Both the position numbers and the translations under genes were made by a program. 64,000 nt of DNA, taken from NCBI GenBank assembly GCA_041751425.1, contig JBGSXL010000033.1, positions 1 through 64,000 on the forward strand, given 5' to 3'. This DNA is from JAVVEG01 sp041751425. GTDB lineage: Bacteria; Pseudomonadota; Gammaproteobacteria; Pseudomonadales; Pseudohongiellaceae. Under the pieces are notes generated by a model that worked only from the letters and a program-made list of their open reading frames with translations, was not told the origin of the DNA and searched no databases. This document shows, piece after piece, positions 1 through 8,573 of this stretch. Each line of letters begins with the position of its first letter. Position 1 is the first letter of the stretch.

Positions 1-341
1 CGGAGCAAAGGAGAGCCTTTTAAATGCACAGGGAACACTCGCCCTGAGCTACCAGTAAAAGTCTCAATACCAAGACTGGTAACCCATTCTCGCAACACCT
101 GTTGATCAAATTCAACAAGCCAACGCCCAATGATGTCCTCTTGCGAATAACGGGTACAGAAATCCTTGAAATTCTCTGCGTGTGTGAGGTTCAACCCTCC
201 TACTCCGGCGCGCAGGAATTTACGACCGACGGATGGCATAGTGTCATAGACATCAACCTGATAACCCGCCAGTGCCAGTTGTTCCGCCGCCATCAATCCA
301 GCCGGACCACCCCCGATCACTATTGCCTGCTTTTTTTGCAA
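1..341 (-). CDS. NAD(P)/FAD-dependent oxidoreductase, BaiN/TIGR03862-like (partial, 5' end only)
   Basis: The first ~113 codons of a flavoprotein that runs off the left edge of the window. An N-terminal FAD dinucleotide-binding loop (VIGGGPAGLMAAE, about residues 8-20) is followed by GRKFLRAGVGGLNLTH and, further on, GSSGRVFP. This combination is typical of the HI0933/BaiN-like family, TIGR03862 branch; the physiological substrate of that branch is not settled. There is no ATG in frame. A TTG at 341 (or GTG at 344) lies just downstream of a GAGGGTGA ribosome-binding sequence, and an in-frame stop lies immediately upstream. It is divergent from the aminotransferase that follows. Confidence 0.8.
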   Translation of the reverse strand, partial: MQKKQAIVIGGGPAGLMAAEQLALAGYQVDVYDTMPSVGRKFLRAGVGGLNLTHAENFKDFCTRYSQEDIIGRWLVEFDQQVLREWVTSLGIETFTGSSGRVFPVHLKGSPLL

Positions 342-508
342 CACATCACCCTCGTTTCATCTTCTGTAACCTGCGCCGTTCATGATAACCTCAAGCCTGT
401 CGTGTCGTGAGCATTTCCGTCAGAATCGGAGCCATACGCACAAATATCACTTACCGGACCGCTTTCCCAAACAGAAGCGTCTATGAGTTCGACACAGGAG
501 CGATTTTT

Positions 509-1681
509 TTGGACAACCTGGATATCAATCGCCTGCGCCTGGAGACACCAGCATGCGCCGACCTGATCCACCTCAATAATGCTGGCGCTTCGCTGAGTCC
601 GCAACTTGTCACCGATGCAGTATTTGAGCATCTGCTGTTGGAACAAAGAATAGGCGGTTACGAAGCGCAAACGCGGAGCGTTGAGAAGGCTGACAATTTC
701 TATCACGCATTTGCGCGACTGCTGAATTGTAACCCGCGGGAAATTGCTTATGCCGAAAGTGCTTCGCGAGCCTGGAGTCTGCTTTTTCAGGCACTACCGT
801 TCGAACCCGGTGACCGCATCCTGACCTGCCAGTCTGAATATGTCAGCAACTATCTGGCACTAATGCATGCGGCCAGGCATCGCAATATTACTATCGATGT
901 AGTAGACAACGACGAGAATGGACAGATAGATCTGCAACAATTGAAACGAAAAATCGACGGCGATGTGCGCCTGATTGCGTTGACCCATGTCCCCAGTCAA
1001 TGCGGCACTATTCAACCTGTTGAGGAGGTGGGACATCTGGCCCGTAAGAACAAGATCTTCTATTTATTGGACGCCTGCCAGGCAGTCGGACAGATAAATC
1101 TGGATGTCAACCGCATTGGTTGCGATATGCTGACCGGCACGGGCCGCAAATTTTTACGCGGCCCCAGGGGAACCGGGTTCATGTATGTTCGCAATACGAT
1201 TCTTGAGTATCTGGAGCCGAAAGTAATCGATTCACATGCCGCCCAATGGCTTCGCAAAGACCAGTATGTTTACCGGGACGATGCCCGTCGTTTTGAATTG
1301 TGGGAAACCTATGTAGCCGGAAAGATTGGCCTGGGTGTGGCGGCTGATTATGCACACTCGTTGGGAATGCCAGCTGTACAAAATCGCATACAAATGCTGG
1401 CAACACTGCTGCGGGATCAGCTGCGGGCCATTCCAAAAATCACAGTGCATGACCTGGGCAACTCATTGAGTGGCATCGTGACATTCAGCAAGGAAGATGA
1501 AGCGGCAGAGAAGCTGCAGAAACGCTTGCAGGCTGAAAAGATCAACTCTTCAGTTGCTCGCAGAGGCAATGCTTTGCTGGATTTTGAACGACGGCAATTG
1601 GGCGATATCAATCGCGCCTCGTTGCACTACTACAATACTGAAGAAGAGATAGAACGCTTTTGTGCAGTGTTGAGTCAGTAA
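509..1681 (+). CDS. Aminotransferase class V-fold PLP-dependent enzyme
   Basis: A 390-residue fold-type I PLP enzyme of the cysteine desulfurase / isopenicillin-N epimerase-like group. It carries the N-terminal HLNNAGAS segment, the PLP-contacting Asp in LLDACQAVGQ (about D188) and the Schiff-base lysine in GTGRKFLRG (about K214). The TTG at 509 is preferred as start because AGGAG lies 8 bases upstream and family members begin just before this point. A GTG at 407 would add 34 residues that look like non-family sequence. The substrate cannot be told from sequence; nothing nearby suggests Fe-S cluster assembly. It converges with the sodium symporter gene 15 bases downstream. Confidence 0.8.
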   Translation: MDNLDINRLRLETPACADLIHLNNAGASLSPQLVTDAVFEHLLLEQRIGGYEAQTRSVEKADNFYHAFARLLNCNPREIAYAESASRAWSLLFQALPFEPGDRILTCQSEYVSNYLALMHAARHRNITIDVVDNDENGQIDLQQLKRKIDGDVRLIALTHVPSQCGTIQPVEEVGHLARKNKIFYLLDACQAVGQINLDVNRIGCDMLTGTGRKFLRGPRGTGFMYVRNTILEYLEPKVIDSHAAQWLRKDQYVYRDDARRFELWETYVAGKIGLGVAADYAHSLGMPAVQNRIQMLATLLRDQLRAIPKITVHDLGNSLSGIVTFSKEDEAAEKLQKRLQAEKINSSVARRGNALLDFERRQLGDINRASLHYYNTEEEIERFCAVLSQ

Positions 1682-1696
1682 AACCAGGTCCTACGA

Positions 1697-3055
1697 TCAA
1701 AAGAACAGCATTTGTATATAAACGGCAGCGATAGCCACTGGGCATACGTATTTGATATAGAACGGCCAGATACGCCAGAAAAACGAGTGTTCGACGTTCT
1801 CACTACCCTGCTTGATTTCCGTCAGCACCGCATTGCGATTCCATATCCAGGCAACAAACACGGCAAAGAACAATCCGAGTAATGGCTGGCTGAATTCTGT
1901 AGTCAGCGATACCACCAAGCCAAACAAGCTTTCAAAATTAAATACGATAACCAGACAAATAGCGGTAATGATACCGCCTATTAAGAGCGTAGCTTTACGG
2001 CGTGGCACATCGTACGTTTCCACGGCATATGCAACAGGGACCTCGAGCATGGAGATTGACGAGGTCAGTGATGCAATGACCATCAACATGAAGAACGCCA
2101 GGGCGACAAGAATACCGATACTGCCCATGCTATCGAAAAGTGCGGGTAGAACGGCGACAATCAAACCAGGCCCTGCAATCAGCGCGCCTGCGTCATCGTA
2201 AATTGCTACGCCACTGGCGAGTGCCACATACATGGCAGGTAGTATCAGCAATCCCGCCGTGACAGCGATACTGATATCGAGTAAAGCCACCATTCCGCCC
2301 AAGGCAGGAAGATTTTCGCGCTTGCTGACATAGGAGCCATAAATCAGCATGGTGCCTACGCCCAGAGACAGGGAGAAGAATGCCTGCCCCATAGCGGAAA
2401 GCAGCAAGCCCGGATCGAGTATACGACTGAAATCCGGCACCAGATAAGCGCGCAGACCATCCATTGCACCTTCCAAAGTCATCACGTAAATGATTAACAA
2501 TATCAGAAGAACGATCAGCGATGGCATCAGGCGTGACGCCCATTTTTCAATGCCATTGCGCACACCAGCACTGATCACGACAATGGTCAGCAGCATGAAT
2601 GCAACTGTGAAAATGGTATCGCGGGTTACACCATCGCGTGTCAACCAATCAGACATGGCGCCAAGACCAGCCAGATCAGAGACGGAAGCCAATAGAAAAG
2701 CCAACATCCAGCCGCTGACAATAGCGTAGAAACTCAGAATAAAACTGACGGTGATAATACCGGCGAAACCTACGCCAATACCCAGCTTCCGGGTAACGGG
2801 TCCTGTGGCGATTTTCTGCAGCGCGGTCACCGCATTGGAGCGGGCATGTCGTCCGATGATCAGTTCGGCCATCAACGCAGGATAAGCCAACGCAAAAGCG
2901 AGCACCAGGTAAGCAAATAGAAATGCAGCGCCACCATTGCTGGCTGCATTGGTGGGGAAACCCCAGATATTTCCGAGCCCCACTGCTGAACCGGAGGCAG
3001 CCATGAGAAATCCGAACCTTGAACTGAACTCGCCTCTGGCGCTATTTGTGCTCAT
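1697..3055 (-). CDS. Sodium-dependent transporter, NSS (SNF) family
   Basis: A 452-residue inner-membrane protein of the neurotransmitter:sodium symporter (LeuT-like) family, expected to import an amino acid or related solute with Na+. The N-terminal signature AASGSAVGLGNIWGFP forms the unwound first helix and ion site. About eleven to twelve hydrophobic segments follow, and the length is usual for bacterial NSS proteins. The start ATG at 3055 lacks a strong ribosome-binding site and sits in an A/T-rich leader. The substrate is not predictable. It lies 16 bases downstream of the cyclophilin gene on the same strand, so the two may be cotranscribed. Confidence 0.9.
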   Translation of the reverse strand: MSTNSARGEFSSRFGFLMAASGSAVGLGNIWGFPTNAASNGGAAFLFAYLVLAFALAYPALMAELIIGRHARSNAVTALQKIATGPVTRKLGIGVGFAGIITVSFILSFYAIVSGWMLAFLLASVSDLAGLGAMSDWLTRDGVTRDTIFTVAFMLLTIVVISAGVRNGIEKWASRLMPSLIVLLILLIIYVMTLEGAMDGLRAYLVPDFSRILDPGLLLSAMGQAFFSLSLGVGTMLIYGSYVSKRENLPALGGMVALLDISIAVTAGLLILPAMYVALASGVAIYDDAGALIAGPGLIVAVLPALFDSMGSIGILVALAFFMLMVIASLTSSISMLEVPVAYAVETYDVPRRKATLLIGGIITAICLVIVFNFESLFGLVVSLTTEFSQPLLGLFFAVFVAWIWNRNAVLTEIKQGSENVEHSFFWRIWPFYIKYVCPVAIAAVYIQMLFF

Positions 3056-3071
3056 ATTTTATTTATTATAG

Positions 3072-4019
3072 TTATTGATCGTAGGACTCAAGAGTAAAAC
3101 GCAGCAGTGCCGGATTACTCAGTACAAATACCGCATTGGTAATCTGGGCGACTGCGCCATTATTGTTCAGTTCAATAACCGGAATGCGCAGCCTGTTGTC
3201 ACTGGAACTGAACGTTGACATGCCGGTTGGTTTAACTGCCAGTGGCACCATGCTGCTCTGGTTCAATTCGAACACAATATTCGGGCTATCGGCAACCAAT
3301 TGCAGATTCAGGCTGAACGCGCCTTCGGTACCACCATCCACGGAAGTGATGAGACGGCCAGTCGAGTATTCGAAGACATGCAATGCGGAACTGTGGCGTT
3401 GTGTCACTACCGCACTCATGGTGATGAAATTATTGGCCTGCAGGCCACCGGGACCCTGCAGATTTCCGGCGGTATCTGCACGCAGCGGGGTAGCACCAAA
3501 AGCCGCGCCCAAATTGTAAACAGGGTTGGCAGCGATGGCATCAACAACGTTCATTCCATCACCCAACACCCGGGCAAATACTGTGAACCCTCCGTTCTGA
3601 TTGTCCAGATTGGCAGAGTTGTCTGCCAGATTGATAAAGAACTGACTGGTAGCACTATTAGGCTGATCTCCCAGTTTAGCCATGGCCAAAGTGCCACGCG
3701 TATTGGAGATATTGAATTCATTCACGACCGCCGGATCCAGCGGTATCTGCACTGCACCTGAAAACGGCACAAAACGAAAACCACCACCCTGCAGGACAAA
3801 CCCTGACTCCAGTCGGTGGAAAAAGGTCCCGTTATAATCACCATCATTCACATAATTCAGAAAATTCTGCACGTTGGCGGGAGCGACGTTATCTACCATC
3901 TCCACAGAGAAGTCGCCATAGGTTGTGCTGATTCGCACAACTGCACCTGCGTGTACCATGCTTACCGGTAGCAACACACTCAACACAACAGCACAGAACA
4001 TTGATTTTAGAAACGACAT
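3072..4019 (-). CDS. Secreted cyclophilin-type peptidylprolyl isomerase with C-terminal extension
   Basis: A 315-residue exported protein with a signal peptide (residues 1-24, cleaved after VHA). Residues about 27-195 form a cyclophilin domain: the active-site stretch FFHRLESGFVLQGGG and the QFFINL strand are both visible. It should catalyse proline cis/trans isomerisation in the periplasm. Residues about 205-315 form an extra, probably beta-rich domain that I do not recognise; ordinary bacterial cyclophilins of this type end near 190 residues. The extension could be an anchor or a ligand-binding module. Its leader (4020-4110) contains no other gene. Confidence 0.88.
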   Translation of the reverse strand: MSFLKSMFCAVVLSVLLPVSMVHAGAVVRISTTYGDFSVEMVDNVAPANVQNFLNYVNDGDYNGTFFHRLESGFVLQGGGFRFVPFSGAVQIPLDPAVVNEFNISNTRGTLAMAKLGDQPNSATSQFFINLADNSANLDNQNGGFTVFARVLGDGMNVVDAIAANPVYNLGAAFGATPLRADTAGNLQGPGGLQANNFITMSAVVTQRHSSALHVFEYSTGRLITSVDGGTEGAFSLNLQLVADSPNIVFELNQSSMVPLAVKPTGMSTFSSSDNRLRIPVIELNNNGAVAQITNAVFVLSNPALLRFTLESYDQ

Positions 4020-4110
4020 AACTACTCCTGAACTTTTAACAATTTATATGGTAGGTCCGCTTTAAACATGACGACCCGAAAAACAATACGAAATTTACAT
4101 AAGCGCCTAA

Positions 4111-5073
4111 TCAAACTTTTTCGCCTTTGGCCTGTTTATCTGCATGATACGAGGAGCGCACCAGCGGGCCACTTGCCACATGCTTGAAACCAAGCCCCTC
4201 GCCGAAGATGCGCAGTTCTTCAAACTCATCAGGGTGGACAAAGCGGCTGACAGGCAGGTGATTGCGGCTGGGCTGCAAATATTGACCAAGCGTAATCATA
4301 TCCACGTTATGAGCCTTGAGATCTCTGAGCACATCCATGACTTCTTCCTTGGTCTCTCCCAAACCCAGCATCAGACCTGACTTGGTCATGACGGATGGTA
4401 CCCGCTCTTTATAGCCTTCCAGCAAATCAAGTGACCATTGATAGTCGGCGCCGGGACGTGATTGCTTATACAGACGCGGCACGGTTTCAAGGTTGTGATT
4501 AAACACGTTTGGTGGTGTTTTTTCCAGAATATCGAGGGCGATCTGCATGCGGCCACGGAAATCCGGCACCAGCACCTCTACCTGAATATTGGGATTCAAA
4601 CGGCGTGTTTCAGTAATGCAGTTGGCGAAATGCTGCGCGCCGCTGTCTTTCAGGTCATCTCTGTCTACCGATGTGATGACCACATAGCTCAAGCCCATCT
4701 CAGCAATAGCTTCCGCAAGCTCGCGAGGCTCGTTCTCATATAATGGTTTGGGTTTACCGTGGGCTACGTCGCAGAACGGGCAGCGCCGCGTGCAGATCTC
4801 ACCCATAATCATGAAGGTTGCCGTGCCATTGCTGAAGCATTCGCCCAGATTGGGGCAGGACGCCTCCTCGCACACAGATGCCAACTTGTGCTTGCGCAAT
4901 TGCTGTTTGATCTGAGCGATGCGCGGTGATGCGGGTATGCGTACGCGAATCCAGTCTGGCTTGGTGGGTAATTCGACGGTAGGTATGACCTTTACCGGAA
5001 TACGTGCCACTTTTTCCGCGCCACGCAGTTTTTCCCCTTCAATCAGCACATTACGTCTGGGTTGATCCGCCAT
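4111..5073 (-). CDS. lipA: Lipoyl synthase
   Basis: A 320-residue radical-SAM enzyme that inserts two sulfurs into octanoyl groups on lipoyl-dependent enzyme subunits. Both clusters are evident: the auxiliary [4Fe-4S] cysteines in CEEASCPNLGECF and the radical-SAM CxxxCxxC in CTRRCPFCDVAH. The C-terminal region (VASGPLVRSSYHAD) also matches the family. It lies 14 bases downstream of lipB on the same strand and completes the classical lipB-lipA pair. Length and motifs are standard. Confidence 0.97.
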   Translation of the reverse strand: MADQPRRNVLIEGEKLRGAEKVARIPVKVIPTVELPTKPDWIRVRIPASPRIAQIKQQLRKHKLASVCEEASCPNLGECFSNGTATFMIMGEICTRRCPFCDVAHGKPKPLYENEPRELAEAIAEMGLSYVVITSVDRDDLKDSGAQHFANCITETRRLNPNIQVEVLVPDFRGRMQIALDILEKTPPNVFNHNLETVPRLYKQSRPGADYQWSLDLLEGYKERVPSVMTKSGLMLGLGETKEEVMDVLRDLKAHNVDMITLGQYLQPSRNHLPVSRFVHPDEFEELRIFGEGLGFKHVASGPLVRSSYHADKQAKGEKV

Positions 5074-5087
5074 GCTAGCTTTGCACC

Positions 5088-5786
5088 TTACTGTTCCAAT
5101 GAGTTTCGATTAACAAAGGCAGTATGCCCCAGTTGCTGCTGCAACGCTGTAACCAGAGTCACAGCCACTTGCTTTTGCAGTGTCTCCCCTTTCCATACGC
5201 TGTTGTCCGGCAACTGGTCGCTTATATTGGTGACCGCCAACCCTTGATAGCCACAGGGGTTGATCCGCTTGAACGGCGTCAGGTCCATGGCTACATTCAA
5301 GCTCATGCCGTGATAAGAACAGCCCTTTCTGATACGCAGACCAAGGGCGGCGATTTTAGCATCTTTTACATAAACGCCGGGAGCTTTTGTACGAGATTCA
5401 GCAACAATATCAAACGAGGCCAGACATTCGACTATCGCCTTCTCAATAACATTAACCAGCTCACGAGCACCGAAACCAAGGCGTCTCACATCCAGAAGCA
5501 GATAACAGATCAGTTGGCCGGGGCCGTGGTAGGTAACCTGCCCCCCTCTATCAATCCGGATGACTGGAATGCTGCCTGGACTCAGCAGATGTTCGGCTTT
5601 GCCAGCCTGACCTTGGGTAAAAACCGGGGGATGAGAGAGTAACCAGAGCTCATCGCAAGTCTGTGGATTGCGCTCATCCGTAAATTTACGCATGGCTTGC
5701 CAAATCGGGATATATTCCTGCAGACCCAGATCTCTGACAATAAGAGTTTGAGCTGCTGTTGCCAAGGTTGCGGCAGCAGTGTTCAT
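5088..5786 (-). CDS. lipB: Octanoyltransferase LipB
   Basis: A 232-residue cytosolic enzyme that moves octanoate from acyl carrier protein to lipoyl domains, supplying LipA's substrate. The family landmarks RGGQVTYHGPGQLICY and KIAALGLRI, with its conserved lysine, are present, and so is the HGMSLNV segment. The start overlaps the end of the DUF493 (YbeD) gene by four bases (ATGA), a sign of translational coupling within the dacA-ybeD-lipB-lipA operon. Confidence 0.96.
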   Translation of the reverse strand: MNTAAATLATAAQTLIVRDLGLQEYIPIWQAMRKFTDERNPQTCDELWLLSHPPVFTQGQAGKAEHLLSPGSIPVIRIDRGGQVTYHGPGQLICYLLLDVRRLGFGARELVNVIEKAIVECLASFDIVAESRTKAPGVYVKDAKIAALGLRIRKGCSYHGMSLNVAMDLTPFKRINPCGYQGLAVTNISDQLPDNSVWKGETLQKQVAVTLVTALQQQLGHTAFVNRNSLEQ

Positions 5787-6100
5787 AGCACCATTTTTAC
5801 GCTGGGGGTCGCTTTTAAATCTGCAAAAAGATTCTGCAACTGTTCTATGCCGGTCGCCTGAATCACCACGGTAACAGCGATATAGTTACCTTTGGCGCTG
5901 GGGCGTGTCTTGACATGCTCGTCGCCAACTTCCGGCGCATGCCGTTTACAGACGGCGACAACATCCGCCATGAATACCTCAGATGCCAGACCCATTATCT
6001 TGACCGGGTACGCGCAGGGAAACTCAATCCGTGGCATGGTAAGTTCTTCTCCGGGGCCATTTTCCCCAGAAGATGAAACGTCATCTTTCATCATAGTCAA
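5783..6100 (-). CDS. ybeD: DUF493 family protein (YbeD-like)
   Basis: A 105-residue small cytosolic protein with the DUF493 ACT-like fold seen in E. coli YbeD (FPCAYPVKIMG at the first strand, then KGNYIAVTVVIQA). YbeD is conserved between dacA and lipB in gammaproteobacteria, but its role is only loosely understood. Both ends overlap neighbours by four bases, so it sits inside a tightly packed operon. Residues 1-20 are a short acidic extension compared with E. coli. Confidence 0.9.
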   Translation of the reverse strand: MTMMKDDVSSSGENGPGEELTMPRIEFPCAYPVKIMGLASEVFMADVVAVCKRHAPEVGDEHVKTRPSAKGNYIAVTVVIQATGIEQLQNLFADLKATPSVKMVL

Positions 6101-7329
6101 CTAAACAGATTGGTGAAGAACAAAGTCAGGAAATCCAGCAGGCGCTTGAATATTCCGCCGCGTTCGACAGCTTGCAATGCAACAACATTACCCGAGTAGA
6201 TCACCTCATCATCAAGCAGGATGTCTACGGTACCCATGACCTGACTTTCAGTAATGGGTGCGCGAATCACTTCATCCACATGCAGGACGGTGGTCAGATC
6301 TCCTGCGCGGCCACGAGGAATAGTCATGTTTACTTCGTCCTGGATGCCCAGATTTACCGTGTTTTCCTTGCCCGACCAGACGCGCTGCGGCTCACCTAAA
6401 CCTTCATTCGCGTCATACAATTTCTGGGTCTCAAAATAACGGAAACCATAAGTGAAAAGCTTTTGAGTTTCGACTACTCTCGCCTCTTCGCCGGCTGTTC
6501 CCATAACCACAGAAATCAGACGCATGCCGTCGCGTTCTGAGGAGGCAACCAGACAGAAGCCCGCCGCGGTCGTCCAGCCGGTTTTCATACCATCAACATT
6601 GCGATCCCGAAATAACAGTGTATTGCGGTTCGCCTGAGAAATGCCGTTGTAAGTAAACTCGCGCTGTGAGTAGAGTGCGTAATGTTCCGGGTGATCCAAA
6701 ATGGTGGCGCGGGCAATAATGGCCAGATCACGCGCTGACATGATGTTGAAGTTTTCCTCTGTATCCAGACCGCTGGAATTCATGAAAGAGGAATTCATCA
6801 TACCCAACCGCTGGGCGTGCTGATTCATCATGTCCGCAAATGCATCTTCACTGCCGGCAATGTGTTCCGCCATGGCGACACTGGCATCGTTGCCGGACTG
6901 AATAATTATGCCTTTGAGCAAATCTTCAATGGACACCTGACTATTGATATCAAGGAATGTCTTGGAGCCCTGAGTGCGCCATGCCTTTTCGCTGACATGA
7001 GCCGTATCTGTCATGCGTAGATTGCCGTTGGCTATTTCCACCTCGGCAATATAAGCCGTCATGATTTTAGTCAGACTGGCTGGTGGCAACGGCAGGTCGG
7101 CGTTACTTTCTACAATCACGTGACCGGTTCTTGCATCCATCAAAATGTAGCTGCTACTGGCTATTTCAGGAGCACGTGGAATGATGGCCTGCGCAGTGGA
7201 CTGAGGGGTTTGAGCAAAAGTAACTGCGGTACCGGAAACCAGGACGACAACAGCAATTGCCAGCGTACCTGCGATGCGCGAGACCCACGACACTGCGTAA
7301 CTTTTAGTAAGGTGACTAAACTTCTTCAT
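6097..7329 (-). CDS. dacA: Serine-type D-alanyl-D-alanine carboxypeptidase (PBP5/6 family)
   Basis: A 410-residue penicillin-binding protein that trims the terminal D-Ala from peptidoglycan pentapeptides. It has an N-terminal signal segment, then the three active-site motifs SLTK (about S85/K88), SGN (about S145) and KTG (about K249). The C-terminal PBP5 beta domain ends in a hydrophobic amphipathic tail (FKRLLDFLTLFFTNLF) that docks to the inner membrane. The ATG at 7329 is preferred because GAGG lies six bases ahead; an ATG four codons upstream (7341) has no ribosome-binding site. It leads the dacA-ybeD-lipB-lipA operon. Confidence 0.95.
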   Translation of the reverse strand: MKKFSHLTKSYAVSWVSRIAGTLAIAVVVLVSGTAVTFAQTPQSTAQAIIPRAPEIASSSYILMDARTGHVIVESNADLPLPPASLTKIMTAYIAEVEIANGNLRMTDTAHVSEKAWRTQGSKTFLDINSQVSIEDLLKGIIIQSGNDASVAMAEHIAGSEDAFADMMNQHAQRLGMMNSSFMNSSGLDTEENFNIMSARDLAIIARATILDHPEHYALYSQREFTYNGISQANRNTLLFRDRNVDGMKTGWTTAAGFCLVASSERDGMRLISVVMGTAGEEARVVETQKLFTYGFRYFETQKLYDANEGLGEPQRVWSGKENTVNLGIQDEVNMTIPRGRAGDLTTVLHVDEVIRAPITESQVMGTVDILLDDEVIYSGNVVALQAVERGGIFKRLLDFLTLFFTNLFS

Positions 7330-7395
7330 CTTGTTCCTCATTCAATTCGATGCATTGCTGTCTGCGGCAGTGGCTTCCGTCAGACTGACTTTTCC

Positions 7396-7470
7396 TGTGA
7401 CTCTTAATTCTGTGACTCTTAATTCCGTGATTTGAAATTCCGTGACTCTTTATTCCGTGACTTTGCTTGT
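7396..7470. repeat. Five imperfect 15-bp tandem repeats between rlpA and dacA
   Basis: Units at 7396, 7411, 7426, 7441 and 7456 follow the pattern YGTGACTCTTAATTC; the first two are identical and the last is degenerate. The block fills most of the 149-bp gap between rlpA and dacA, i.e. the dacA leader or promoter region. Tandem copy number could vary between strains. Confidence 0.8.
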
Positions 7471-7478
7471 GTGTTTCT

Positions 7479-8411
7479 TTATTCCGACACGGGAAGGGGC
7501 CTTCCCAAATCCGCGTTTACCAACAAAACAGTTATGCGATCCAATTCCTGCGGATCCGCAATGGGGCCAACACGCACCCGATGCAGCGGTTGTGGCGAGT
7601 TCGCAGACTGAATCGAGCGGATAAACACAGGTTTACTTGTTATCTGCTGAACCTTGTCAGACACCTGTTGTGCAGCCTGCAAGTCGGAGAACGCACCTAC
7701 TTGCAGATATTTACCAGAACTACCAGCGGCGCTGGTGTTGGTGGCAACAATACGTGCTGGCGACTGCTGCTGATTGTACAGATTTGGCGTCAAGGCTTCT
7801 ACTTGAACCCGCGCGGTACCACGATCTGCAAAGCCCAATTTGTAAGCAGCCGCATAGGACAGATCCAAAATTCTGTCATTGTGGAAAGGCCCGCGATCAT
7901 TGACTCTCACCACAATACTGCGATTATTTTCCAGATTGGTAACCTTGACAAAACTGGGTATTGGCAGTGATTTATGTGCAGCTGACACCTGATACATATC
8001 GAAAACTTCACCGTTGGAAGTTTTATGGCCATGAAATTTTTCACCGTACCAGGAAGCAAGACCGATCTCCCTATACCCTTCTTCCGTGGCCATCACGTTA
8101 TAAGATTTGCCGTTGACGGTATAAGGACTGCGATTGCCCGCCATGGTGCGATTCAGACGCACGGGCACGACTTCGCGAATCATGCTCACATCCAACGCCC
8201 GAGTGGGAGCCCTGTCCTGCGCAATGCTGTAACGACCATGGTTTGCGGACGAAGATGCTTTCCCGCCGCTTGCCGTGGAAGTTGATGTCGAGGGAGCACT
8301 GGCGCAGGCTGCAAGCAGAACGAGAATGACACTCAGAACTGCAAACCGACTAATACAGACGGTTGGATTTCGTACTGAATCGACGTAATTGTTCATGGTT
8401 TGAGTCCCCAT
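7479..8411 (-). CDS. rlpA: Septal ring lytic transglycosylase RlpA family lipoprotein
   Basis: A 310-residue outer-membrane lipoprotein with a lipobox (LLAAC, Cys36). A double-psi beta-barrel domain (about 110-200: GLASWYGEKFHGHKTSNGE and VRVNDRGPF) is followed by a C-terminal SPOR domain (about 232-305). RlpA proteins cleave peptide-stripped glycan strands at the division septum, where SPOR binds denuded glycan. The barrel keeps the W-Y-G and D-R-G-P residues of active members. A second ATG at 8396 is an equally possible start. The neighbourhood (rodA, mrdA, dacA) is the classical wall-synthesis cluster. Confidence 0.93.
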   Translation of the reverse strand: MGTQTMNNYVDSVRNPTVCISRFAVLSVILVLLAACASAPSTSTSTASGGKASSSANHGRYSIAQDRAPTRALDVSMIREVVPVRLNRTMAGNRSPYTVNGKSYNVMATEEGYREIGLASWYGEKFHGHKTSNGEVFDMYQVSAAHKSLPIPSFVKVTNLENNRSIVVRVNDRGPFHNDRILDLSYAAAYKLGFADRGTARVQVEALTPNLYNQQQSPARIVATNTSAAGSSGKYLQVGAFSDLQAAQQVSDKVQQITSKPVFIRSIQSANSPQPLHRVRVGPIADPQELDRITVLLVNADLGRPLPVSE

Positions 8412-8573
8412 TTTACTTTTTAACCCCCTAAACCTAACCTTCTGGTTTAAGTATGAGTTTTAACGTGCTTGATATTATTACATTATTTAGAAGAAATCAC
8501 GCAAATCTTTACGCGGGTGTTTTGGTAATCTTGCGAGGAATTACGCGGTTGCTAGCGCATTGCGACGGGTCAT

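Noticed and set aside
380..1611. Antisense open frames within the class V aminotransferase gene
   Set aside because: They have no ribosome-binding sites or domain signals, and their codon pattern is that of the complementary strand of a real gene; the same holds for most short antisense frames across the window.
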